The position numbers and the translations under genes were made by a program. The notes beneath the pieces were generated by a model that was not told the DNA's origin, did not search any database, and saw only the letters and a list, made by a program, of their open reading frames with translations. DNA of 23,936 nt, from positions 1-23,936 of the forward strand of contig CAILMK010000525.1 of the NCBI GenBank assembly GCA_903835275.1. The letters are read 5' to 3'. Within the stretch, counting starts at the first letter, position 1. Every line of letters begins with the position of its first letter. The stretch comes from an uncultured bacterium (GTDB lineage: Bacteria; Bacteroidota; Bacteroidia; CAILMK01). This document shows, piece by piece, positions 1 to 8,203 of this stretch.

Positions 1-1
1 C

Positions 2-616
2 TTGTTGTTTGTACTGCTGTTATTGCTCCTGCCATGGATTGTGAAGCTATTTTCCCGCAATGAAAGAATGCTTGTCTCCGTTGATATTTCAGATGCACCT
101 GGTAATTCCATACAACTGCCCGAGCCACCGGGGCTGGATAAAAAGGAAACCATCAATAATGCGCCTGCAAAAAAGCTCGCTGTACCTGAAATAAAGGAAA
201 AAGTAACAAACGATACTGCTACAAAAACGTCCATTAATCCTTCCGGGGATGCTAATTCCGCCTCAGATAATACTGCCTCGGGAAATGGTAAAAACGGCAA
301 TGAATTTTCCCAGCTGGAAGTAAATCCATCCTTTCCGGGTGGCATGGAAAAAGCCAATGAGTTTATCCGCCAGAATATAAACTACAATGCCAATGACCGC
401 AAGAATGGGACCGTCATCATTGGGTTTGAAGTTGGCGCAGACGGAATATTGCGTGATATTCATGTTATAAAAAGCCTGAGTCCGGAGCTTGACAAGGCAA
501 GCCTTGATGTTATCAAACTAATGAATGAAATGACCGAGTGGAATCCCGGAAGGCAGAATGGCAAACCAGTAGATAAAGTACCGGCACAGATTAGTATTAA
601 TTTTACTACCAGGTAG
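2..616 (+). CDS. TonB-family energy transducer, C-terminal part (5' end outside window)
   Basis: Probable inner-membrane/periplasmic energy-transducing protein of the TonB family, which couples the proton-motive force to TonB-dependent outer-membrane transporters. The readable 204 residues start inside a hydrophobic segment (about residues 1-17, Leu-rich), followed by a Pro/Lys/Asn/Ser-rich periplasmic linker (about 20-103). The C-terminal TonB domain (about 104-204) has the Bacteroidota signatures PSFPGG near 109-114, NGTVIIGFEV (135-144), DGILRDIHV (147-155), and WNPGRQNGKPV (180-190). The reading frame is open to the left edge, and the TTG at position 2 is only the first codon, so the true start lies upstream and most of the cytoplasmic N-terminus or transmembrane segment is missing. 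A BlaR1-like or other membrane fusion upstream cannot be excluded. It converges on the broken secreted-protein gene with a 45-base gap in which I see no clear terminator hairpin. Confidence 0.85.
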   Translation: MLFVLLLLLLPWIVKLFSRNERMLVSVDISDAPGNSIQLPEPPGLDKKETINNAPAKKLAVPEIKEKVTNDTATKTSINPSGDANSASDNTASGNGKNGNEFSQLEVNPSFPGGMEKANEFIRQNINYNANDRKNGTVIIGFEVGADGILRDIHVIKSLSPELDKASLDVIKLMNEMTEWNPGRQNGKPVDKVPAQISINFTTR

Positions 617-661
617 ATTTAGCGTAGGGTTGAAGCTAAGTTCTCGCGATAAAATAACTTT

Positions 662-2525
662 TCAATACTTACTCGTAATCAAGAGCAAAATTGTTCCTGT
701 TTTTGTGTGCCTGTTTCCGTTGTAATCCCATAAATTGACAATATAGGGATACACTCCCGGAATTGCAGGATCATTACTGTTAAGTATATTACCATTCCAA
801 CCTTTGGTCAGGCTTTCTGATTTGAAAACGTGCCCGCCCCAACGATCGTAAATAGTGATATTGATCTTTGAAATGCCAATTCCGACGGGCATCCATGTTT
901 CATTGAGGGAATCCCCATCCGGAGTAAATACATTCGGGAAATACACTTGCAATTGCGGTAGAATAATTACTTCACCATTTGCGGTATCGCGGCAACCATA
1001 TTGATTGTACTTACAAGTTGTGGAGAAAATGTCCCATCGGTTTGATAGGAATGTGATTGATTCATTCCTTTTCCGCTGGCGCTATCACCGAATAACCATA
1101 GGAAGGAATCTGCATCGGTATTCAGTGCGGTGAAATGAATATCCCCACTGCCAATTTCCATTTCCTTCGGAGAAATATTCAATATGTTATTAGGTTTCGG
1201 AAGCACTGTAAGATTCAAATGTGCTTCATTGCCAATTATGCTACATTTATCTTCTAAAAGAATATCAAAATAAATAGTAGAATCGGCTACAAGTGTAACG
1301 GAATCAGCATGAAAATTTCCCGGCCTCAATGTAAAAAGATAGTTTGAATCACCTCCATGGCCAACAATTTTCAAAGTGACCTTTTCGCCTTTGCAAACAG
1401 TTGTATCTCTGAAAGAAATATACAATGGATGAATAAATACATTCACAAAACCGGTATCCGGACTGGAGCAACCATCGTTTACAATACATCGGAAGCGGGT
1501 GGTATATGGAGGATATGTGGTAATATTTTTAGTATTAGCTATTATTGACCCGGATGTATCCCATGTGTATTTATATGATGTTGTATCACCTGTTCCACCT
1601 GAAATGTGTATTGAAAGAGTTACCGAATTGCCCTTACATATCGTCGTATCTTTTGGCATTATTAATTTCAACGGCGGACTGACTTTTACTTTTACAAAGG
1701 CTGTATCTGAATGCAATGAACAACTATCTGTAAGTATGCAACGATAAGTCTGTGATTTTGTAGGGGTGCCCCTTGCGGTCACCCAATCGTTAATAAAAAC
1801 ACCACCCGTATCCCAGCTATAAATATAGCGCAATGAATCACCTCCGATTGCCTTGGCGGAAATGATTTGCCAATGCTAGTCGAGTAAATACTTAGGGACC
1901 CATAGATTAAATGTAGCCATTTGATATTTCCAAGGCTATCGTATTTAGCAACAAAATCAGCACTTCTAGAAGGGCCAGTTATAGTATGAGACCCGTGTCC
2001 ATAAACAGTATTAAATCCTTCACCAACTAGATAAATATTGTTTTGTTTATCAAGCGACATTGTCAACCCACCACCACCACTATGAACTCCCCATAAAAAC
2101 TTTCCGGATGAATCATATTTGGCCAAAAAATTGCCCCCTAAATTATCTGAAAAAGTATCAGAAGGCGAAAAAATTACATTCTCCGTATAATTACCAAATA
2201 TAAAAACATTTCCAACAGAATCAGTTATTATTCCCTGTCCATAGGTAGCCTTTCGTCCATATTGAGCCTTTGCCCAAATAAAATTACCTGAAGAATTATA
2301 TTTAGCGATAAAAGAAGAAACGCCTTTGCCGATCAAAAGATGTGATCCAAAGTAAATAGAGTCTAAAAAGTATCCTATAACGTAGCTATTGCCGGATTTA
2401 TCCGTTGAAACACCTCTTGCCTGTTCACCATTTTTATAGCCTATATCAACTCCCCATTCAAAATTTTGCCCATAGCTGAAGGCTGGTAGGAAAAACAATA
2501 GCAGTACGAGGAGTTTCTTTAACAT
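662..2525 (-). pseudogene. Broken T9SS type B secreted protein: SBBP-like propeller repeats, Ig/PKD-like repeats, CHU_C sorting domain
   Basis: Three consecutive reading frames on the - strand are pieces of one gene. Piece 1 (2525 to about 1870) begins with a signal peptide, MLKKLLVLLLFFLPAFSYG, then SBBP-type repeats of the form 'AKYDSSGKFLWG..D..NNIYLVG'. An in-frame ATG at 2585 lies 20 codons upstream but lies upstream of the promoter's -7 box, so 2525 is preferred. Piece 2 (about 1870 to 1006) carries Cys-rich Ig/PKD-like repeats (repeated DTTVCKG and YxYTWDT patterns; WLFGDSASG). Piece 3 (about 1005 to 662) is the gliding-motility-associated C-terminal domain (FPNVFTPDGDSLNETW, YDRWGGHVF), the type B signal for the type IX secretion system. 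Adding one A near 1005 restores STNQYGCRDT across the second break. At the first break, near 1868, a propeller repeat runs straight into the middle of an Ig-like repeat (SAKAIGGDSLRYIYSWD), so coding sequence seems to be missing in addition to the frame change. It is either a real pseudogene or a misassembly within repeats. Confidence 0.75.
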
Positions 2526-2555
2526 TTTGGCAGTTTTTATTAAAGCAATCTGAAT

Positions 2556-2585
2556 CAAATATAAGGAAATGTTTCTGGAACGCAA
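2556..2585 (-). promoter_or_regulatory. Bacteroidota-type promoter for the 662-2525 gene
   Basis: On the - strand, TTG (2585-2583) is followed after exactly 19 bases by TATATTTG (2563-2556). This fits the Bacteroidota -33 TTG / -7 TAnnTTTG pattern. It sits about 30 bases before the ATG at 2525 and just downstream of a perfect palindrome, so the gene probably has its own transcription start. Pattern match by eye only. Confidence 0.6.
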
Positions 2586-2586
2586 C

Positions 2587-2611
2587 TTCCAAAAGTTTCA
2601 AACTTTTGGAA
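2587..2611. repeat. Perfect 12-bp inverted repeat with 1-base centre
   Basis: TTCCAAAAGTTT (2587-2598), a single C, then the exact reverse complement AAACTTTTGGAA (2600-2611). The palindrome GAAAGCTTTC (2609-2618) overlaps its right edge. There is no T-run on either side, so it is a poor terminator. It lies just upstream of the promoter at 2556-2585 and may be a dispersed palindromic element or a protein-binding site. Confidence 0.7.
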
Positions 2612-2641
2612 AGCTTTCGACGTACCCGTCACAATCAGGGC

Positions 2642-2674
2642 AGACATGCCATTTCTTAAAGAAATGGCATGTCT
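2642..2674. repeat. Perfect 16-bp inverted repeat with 1-base centre
   Basis: AGACATGCCATTTCTT (2642-2657), a single A, then its exact reverse complement (2659-2674). It lies between the terminator of the 1677-aa gene and the promoter of the next gene. With a one-base centre and no U-tract it does not look like a terminator. The design matches the neighbouring palindrome at 2587-2611, which suggests a REP-like or MITE-like dispersed element. Confidence 0.75.
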
Positions 2675-2684
2675 CAGCACCCAC

Positions 2685-2714
2685 AAAAAAGGGCCGCATT
2701 TTCATGCAGCCCTT
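2685..2714 (-). terminator. Rho-independent terminator of the 1677-aa PKD gene
   Basis: Read on the - strand, AAGGGCTGCAT, loop GAAA, ATGCGGCCCTT, then a run of T. In RNA the 11-pair stem closes completely, with one U-G pair and a GNRA-type loop, followed by a U tract. It begins 26 bases after the stop codon of the upstream gene (2741), so it ends that transcription unit. Confidence 0.85.
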
Positions 2715-2740
2715 GTTTTGATATATCGATATATTCTAAT

Positions 2741-5700
2741 TTATTTCACGATCGAAATCACTCCTCGTTTAAAGAATATCTGTTTATCCATACCATGTGC
2801 TTCCACCTGGTAAACGTAAATATCCATAGGGCAATCCTGATACGCCTTGCCACCTCTATCGCTTCCAAACTGGCCACCCCATTTGGCGTGAATATCATTG
2901 CTGGACCATACCAATTCACCCCATCTGTCAAATACCTTGAAGCTGAACTGGAGATCCTTCGGATTAATACCATTGAAAAGCGCCACTGATATAATTGAGA
3001 AGGAGTCATTTAATCCGTCACCATTCGGTGTGAATGCATCAGGGAAATAAAGCCTTGAGCAATTGAGCAGACATTCGGAATTGGAAATACTTTGCTCCCC
3101 GGTCTGGCCGGCAATAGAAGTATCTTTCAAATCCAGTTTGGACCATGCCACCACCCTGTAACATGCAGGGCCATTCAATTCAAGGTGTATGGAATCATCA
3201 CCTGCGGAATCTTTCAACGCATCCAGGTTTTTATAATTGACCCAGTTTCCGGAAGGATCCTTGATCTGTAAAACATAATGATCCCTGCCAGCGCTAAAGC
3301 TATCGTAAGGTGTCCAAAGGAAGCTGAATTGCTCATTAGGACAATCACCTACTACACCTGCACTCAAATACATGGAAGTACCCGGATTGGAAGGGCCTGC
3401 CTCCAAAGGATTTTTGCCATCCGTTATGTTTCCGCATTTATCCAATACCTTTACCCTGTAATGATAGTCCAGACTAGTCACCTTCGCCTTGTAATCCACG
3501 AATGAATCCTGGTTAGGGCCTACGCTATCGTATCCAATATCCCATTTACCGGTGGAATCCATCCGGTCTATAATAAATGCTTTCACGTTAGGCTGCATAA
3601 CACCTGTCCACTTGGTTACCGTGTACTGGTCATTTACAACAGTAGTATAAAGAAGATCAAGTCTGGTGGTCTGGAAGGTATAATTTGGCGAAGAACTATC
3701 CCTGTTTGAATTGGAATTTAATGAGCTATCCGTAGGGTGCACAGCTACTACATAATACCTGTACATACCGTTACAAATATTATTGCTGTCAGTATATGTT
3801 GTATCACTACCTGAAGTTCTCCAACCGGTAGTTATAACAGTATTAATTAAAGCGTAGGATGGATTATTATTGTCTTTACGCCATATCTGGTACGCAATTG
3901 GACCAACCTTACCACTTGGGCTTGTTAGGGTTTGCCAACCTACATAACTGGTCCATGCAAGCTTAATATAAGGAACTGTTCCTACAGGATTAGGAGTAGT
4001 ATGCAGGTTTACTGTATAATGAGGAGCTCCAGGGAAGGACGTAAATCCGCAGGCATCACTCTTGTCCAGGTCGTAGCCATAAGAATTATCATATACGTCT
4101 GCAGTATAATCGTAGAAGCTGTCCAGATTCGGATCTGTGATTCCTGCATCAAGGGCAGTACCCATATCCTGGCGGAAAAGATCATATTTGCTAAAGTTTG
4201 AACTGGTCTCTTTCTTCCATTTCACTATGACCATACCCGAAGTGCCGGATTGTGAATTTAAATCCACAGAAACGGAAAGCACTATTGGTGAATCAGGGCG
4301 ATGGAACGGATATGTATATACAAATGCAGGTATCAATAAGGTATCCATGCAACCGTTTGAATTTGTTACAACAAGCTGCACATCATGGCTACCGCCATAT
4401 TGATACTGATGCTGGGCTGAAGAATCACTTGGTGGGGAGGAACTGACCGTTTGTGTATCTCCGAAATCCCATGCATAATTCGATATGGTTGAATTATCCG
4501 GGTTATTATCACTCGGAGTAAAGGTATATATATCCGTAGGGCATGTAGTATCCTTGTTGGACGTAAAGTTAGCTATAGGCTTTCCGAAGATGGTTATGTA
4601 ATTCGTCATGGTAATTGAATCCGTGCAATGACCGGTACTTACAAACAGGCGAACAGTGTATACACCCGGTGTGGTATACGTATAGGAAGGATATGCCACT
4701 CCACTTGCATCGATGATACCATCATTATTGAAATCCCAACCATCCCTGGTGGTATCATTGTATAAGCTCACATCCTGGAAATGTACAGTATAAGGCGCAC
4801 ATCCGCTGAGGTTATTGGCTGTAGCAATATGTGCAATAGGCGGCCTGTACAGTTTTATTGAATCCGTATAAGTAGCAAAACAAGTAGACGATGAATTATC
4901 ACTTGCTACCATTTGCAGGAAGTATACCAGACTATCCTTGCTCAAGTCAGTGTAGGTATATTTATGGGTAATAGTGGTAAAGTTACCATTATAAGGAGGG
5001 CTGCCATCCCTGAAGTCAAGCGAGAGGTTAGTAATATTTATACTGTTATTGGTTATCGTTACCGTTGAGTCACCGCAGGCACTATGGGCACTAATGGTAA
5101 ATGACGGCACCGGACCATTCAAATGGATATATGCCGGCCTGACAAAAGTATCAAGGCAACCATTAACATCCTTGACCACTAACTGTACCGTAAATCCGCT
5201 CGGGCTATTGGTTGAATAAATATGATACCAACCACTGGTATCAGTTGTGGAATCCACATTTTTATCTCCATAATTCCAATAATACATACTGACATTCTGG
5301 GTCTGCTGTATAGAGTCAAAGCTTATAATTTGAGGGGCACAACCCGAATTCTGGTTAAAACTCATAAAATATGCCCTTGGATGGACTATATGTATGGTAT
5401 CCGTCGTATCCTTATAGCATCCATTCGTCGAATCCAGTGTGCCCTTTCCTATTCGATGTTTAATGACATAAATACCCGTATCTGAGAAACTGATATTTGG
5501 TTTTCTGCCATAAACAGAGTCAATGGTGACTTTTGCACCAGCGACCGGTAATTTCGTAACCTCCCAATAAAATGTATCCGGACTGTAAAGGCTTTGGTCC
5601 GAGAACTGAATAGGCGTCCTTGAACAACCTATTTTAGGTGCCTTTATAACAGCCTTGGTTCCCAGGTGAAGAAAACCGGGCTTAGCCACAATGGTAGAAC

Positions 5701-7774
5701 ATCCGGAACTATTCACGATCAATACCGACATACTGAAATCCTTTTGTTTGGAACCGGAAACATCTATGGTTACCGACGTATCCGTTGAATCAATTTTTGT
5801 TTCTGCAGTGGTTGGGTTAAACTTGGTTTTTGCAGAATCGGAGGATTTCCATAAGTATCCGCCTTTAGAGCCATATATAGGACTATTCGGGCTCCATGAG
5901 TTTAATTTTACAGATAATTTGGCGGTACCGCTTCCTATACATGTATTGAGAGGGGTGGCAATAATAGTACCAGAGGTTCCCTGCACATACGCAGCATGTT
6001 TGGGAGATAAAAATCTGCAGGTTTTACTTAAGGTAACTGTCAATTGCAGATCAAAAACTCCGATTGAGTCTAATTCTATAGTTGGCTTTTTACCACTATA
6101 CCTCGAAACAAGTGCATTATTTCTTCTTGATACTGACCATGAGTACGTATATGGATGCAAGGTAGTATCCTTCGGGGAAGTGAGGTTCAACATAGATAAT
6201 GTTTTACCTGCACAAACAATTGTATCTTTAATTTTAAAATCAGGAACCGGGCTGTTTACAGAAATAAAACTTGCCCTGGTAATTGAATCTTCACACGTCA
6301 GTTTGCCTCCGTTAGGATCAACAACAACCAGTTTTACACTAAAGAAACCCGAGTCATTTGCCCCAAGTACCAGTGTGGTCGTATCCGTAGTTACAATCTT
6401 AGACATAATCAGCTTAGGCGAAAGAACAGAAGTATCATAAACGTACCAATAATATTTAGCTCCCTTATAAGGTGTCGTTGTTTGCACATAAACCCTTGCA
6501 GGCTTGGTACAGGTTGTATTACTTAGATTCGGCGAGCTAAAGCCTGCTTTAGGCGGCAATATATTAAACACGGCTGGTATATATACATTAGGTTGACACC
6601 CTTTTGGATTAGGAGTACCGAAATGGATGGTCATATCACTCATCCCGCTTGCGGAATATGTGAAGCTGGCATTGTTCGGATCAACCGGTGTACGCGTGGA
6701 ACTGATACTTGTTGTAAATGAAAACGAATTATGTCCTTTCTTTCCACTTTGGGTAACATGGAAAGGTGCCGGCATACCAGTACAAAAATCGTATTTGGAT
6801 GTGTCCGGTGAAACAAAATATTGGGTGACGATACTATCCAGGGTAACTGAATCCACGCAACCGTTTTTCAAGGTCATGACAAGTTTCACGGAATAATCTT
6901 TCGCTTTCGAAGAATCAATACCCGTGTAAACGTGAGAAGGATCTGAAAGAGTAGAAGTGCCTCCGTCTCCAAAATACCATTTATAAGTAGCACCTGATGT
7001 ATCAAGACTACCTGTAGCGAGGTTGTCATGGGTAAACTTTCCGGTAATACTATCCCTGTTAATACGCCCGACCGTTAAAAAAGCACAAATGTCCGGCTGC
7101 AAAGGCACAGGAAGGAATATATATTTTGACAAGGTATCAAAAGTAACGCAGCCGAAGGAATCCGTTACTTGCAGCGTAACATCATAATTCCCTGTCTTCT
7201 TTATAGTAAAGGTGTCAACTCTATTTCCGGTGGTATCAGTAGTGGAACTGAAATACCCATTAGAATTACCGGCAGAATTTTTTATGAGCCATTGCCTTGA
7301 TTTAATGGGTCCCGAAGTACTATCGTAAAGCGTAACAAAAAATGGCGCTGTGCAAAACTTCAAGGTTTTTGCCTTCACAACAGGTGTGCCTGTCCCATTA
7401 ATAAAAACATTTTGGGAATCAATAGTACAGGTATCTCCAAGATACTGACCTGACTTATTGTTGGTAATAAGCATCCTTATCTTGTGAAATCCTTTTAAAT
7501 AAGGAGGTGAATACACGGTGTCACCACCCGGTACAAAACCCCGGCCATCTCCAAAATCCCATTTAATGGCAACGCTATCCAGTGAATCAACTACAGGGGA
7601 AGTAGCCAGCTGAACCGGTCTTCCTGTACTCTTGATACACCCGGTATTTTTAATCACCTTAAATGTCCACGTCTTGGAACATTGGGCATTAGCTTTCTGA
7701 GAGCTGAAAGCAAAAATAAGCAGTATTGACAATGCAACACTATGCGTTAAGATCTTCGCAAAAAATCTGAGCAT
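2741..7774 (-). CDS. Giant PKD-repeat surface protein with T9SS type B sorting domain (1677 aa)
   Basis: Secreted modular protein of the Bacteroidota 'PKD domain-containing / gliding motility-associated C-terminal domain' type, probably exported by the type IX system and held at the surface or released as matrix/adhesin. It starts at the ATG at 7774 with a signal peptide (about 1-30, ending KANA). PKD-like modules are spaced along the chain: WDFGDG at 72, WYFGDGG at 266, WNYGDK at 833, WDFNNDGIID at 1013, WDFGDT at 1102. Many end in a '.GC.D' strand with a conserved Cys. About 1160-1540 holds fibronectin-III-like modules with 'YHYRVKVLDKCGN' type strands. The last 103 residues (1575-1677) are the type B sorting domain (FPDAFTPNGDGLND, FKVFDRWGELVW). 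Molecular partners are unknown. The frame is open throughout, so nothing looks decayed. Its closest relative in view is the neighbouring 1715-aa gene. Confidence 0.92.
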   Translation of the reverse strand: MLRFFAKILTHSVALSILLIFAFSSQKANAQCSKTWTFKVIKNTGCIKSTGRPVQLATSPVVDSLDSVAIKWDFGDGRGFVPGGDTVYSPPYLKGFHKIRMLITNNKSGQYLGDTCTIDSQNVFINGTGTPVVKAKTLKFCTAPFFVTLYDSTSGPIKSRQWLIKNSAGNSNGYFSSTTDTTGNRVDTFTIKKTGNYDVTLQVTDSFGCVTFDTLSKYIFLPVPLQPDICAFLTVGRINRDSITGKFTHDNLATGSLDTSGATYKWYFGDGGTSTLSDPSHVYTGIDSSKAKDYSVKLVMTLKNGCVDSVTLDSIVTQYFVSPDTSKYDFCTGMPAPFHVTQSGKKGHNSFSFTTSISSTRTPVDPNNASFTYSASGMSDMTIHFGTPNPKGCQPNVYIPAVFNILPPKAGFSSPNLSNTTCTKPARVYVQTTTPYKGAKYYWYVYDTSVLSPKLIMSKIVTTDTTTLVLGANDSGFFSVKLVVVDPNGGKLTCEDSITRASFISVNSPVPDFKIKDTIVCAGKTLSMLNLTSPKDTTLHPYTYSWSVSRRNNALVSRYSGKKPTIELDSIGVFDLQLTVTLSKTCRFLSPKHAAYVQGTSGTIIATPLNTCIGSGTAKLSVKLNSWSPNSPIYGSKGGYLWKSSDSAKTKFNPTTAETKIDSTDTSVTIDVSGSKQKDFSMSVLIVNSSGCSTIVAKPGFLHLGTKAVIKAPKIGCSRTPIQFSDQSLYSPDTFYWEVTKLPVAGAKVTIDSVYGRKPNISFSDTGIYVIKHRIGKGTLDSTNGCYKDTTDTIHIVHPRAYFMSFNQNSGCAPQIISFDSIQQTQNVSMYYWNYGDKNVDSTTDTSGWYHIYSTNSPSGFTVQLVVKDVNGCLDTFVRPAYIHLNGPVPSFTISAHSACGDSTVTITNNSINITNLSLDFRDGSPPYNGNFTTITHKYTYTDLSKDSLVYFLQMVASDNSSSTCFATYTDSIKLYRPPIAHIATANNLSGCAPYTVHFQDVSLYNDTTRDGWDFNNDGIIDASGVAYPSYTYTTPGVYTVRLFVSTGHCTDSITMTNYITIFGKPIANFTSNKDTTCPTDIYTFTPSDNNPDNSTISNYAWDFGDTQTVSSSPPSDSSAQHQYQYGGSHDVQLVVTNSNGCMDTLLIPAFVYTYPFHRPDSPIVLSVSVDLNSQSGTSGMVIVKWKKETSSNFSKYDLFRQDMGTALDAGITDPNLDSFYDYTADVYDNSYGYDLDKSDACGFTSFPGAPHYTVNLHTTPNPVGTVPYIKLAWTSYVGWQTLTSPSGKVGPIAYQIWRKDNNNPSYALINTVITTGWRTSGSDTTYTDSNNICNGMYRYYVVAVHPTDSSLNSNSNRDSSSPNYTFQTTRLDLLYTTVVNDQYTVTKWTGVMQPNVKAFIIDRMDSTGKWDIGYDSVGPNQDSFVDYKAKVTSLDYHYRVKVLDKCGNITDGKNPLEAGPSNPGTSMYLSAGVVGDCPNEQFSFLWTPYDSFSAGRDHYVLQIKDPSGNWVNYKNLDALKDSAGDDSIHLELNGPACYRVVAWSKLDLKDTSIAGQTGEQSISNSECLLNCSRLYFPDAFTPNGDGLNDSFSIISVALFNGINPKDLQFSFKVFDRWGELVWSSNDIHAKWGGQFGSDRGGKAYQDCPMDIYVYQVEAHGMDKQIFFKRGVISIVK

Positions 7775-8203
7775 AATAAATCTAAAATGTTTTGTAGTTC
7801 AGTTTGTCGTTCACTTTCAGTGCAAAGCACCAATTGAATACGAAATACAAATGTAATAAAAATATGAATACAAACCACTACCATAGTTAAAAATGAAAAC
7901 AATAACCTGATTCTCGAATCGATTATGCTTTAAACAACTTTTTAAGTTTGGGTTTATAAACTTTTCTATCACGACACAAAGAAATAAAAAATTACATGGG
8001 AATCCAATGTCAATATTAGGTGTTTGTCGGTAGTTGATTGGATTTGTATACTATATATATATTGATTATTAATCAGTTATGAACAATCAATCAAGCATTT
8101 GTCGGAACAAAATTGAAATTTTTGTCTGTTAAGGATAGTACGGGCAGAGAAGTTCGCTACAAGAGGTACCCCCTGCCTGCAATAAAACACAAACAAAAAA
8201 ACT
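7775..8203. other. 429-base intergenic region between the two PKD giants
   Basis: AT-rich and without a supported ORF. It contains the probable promoter of the downstream 1677-aa gene (see 7848-7855), an AT tract at 8052-8062, and a 6-1-6 palindrome TGATTATTAATCA at 8063-8075. The word TTTGTCG occurs three times. No convincing rho-independent terminator for the 1715-aa gene is visible after its stop at 8204. Confidence 0.6.
7848..7855 (-). promoter_or_regulatory. Candidate -7 element (TACATTTG) for the 1677-aa gene
   Basis: On the - strand TACATTTG matches the Bacteroidota -7 consensus TAnnTTTG exactly, about 74 bases before the ATG. No TTG occurs at the ideal 19-21 base distance. The nearest TTTG (7874-7871) is only 15 bases away, so the -33 half is weak. 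Confidence 0.4.

Noticed and set aside
2642..2674. Palindrome considered as a bidirectional terminator
   Set aside because: There is no U tract on either side and only a one-base centre; a complete terminator already lies at 2685-2714.
5691..6440. A 249-codon open frame on the + strand inside the 1677-aa gene
   Set aside because: It is antisense to an intact, clearly conserved PKD protein. The peptide has no recognisable domain, and its length is explained by the codon bias of Asp/Thr/Ser-rich repeats on the opposite strand.
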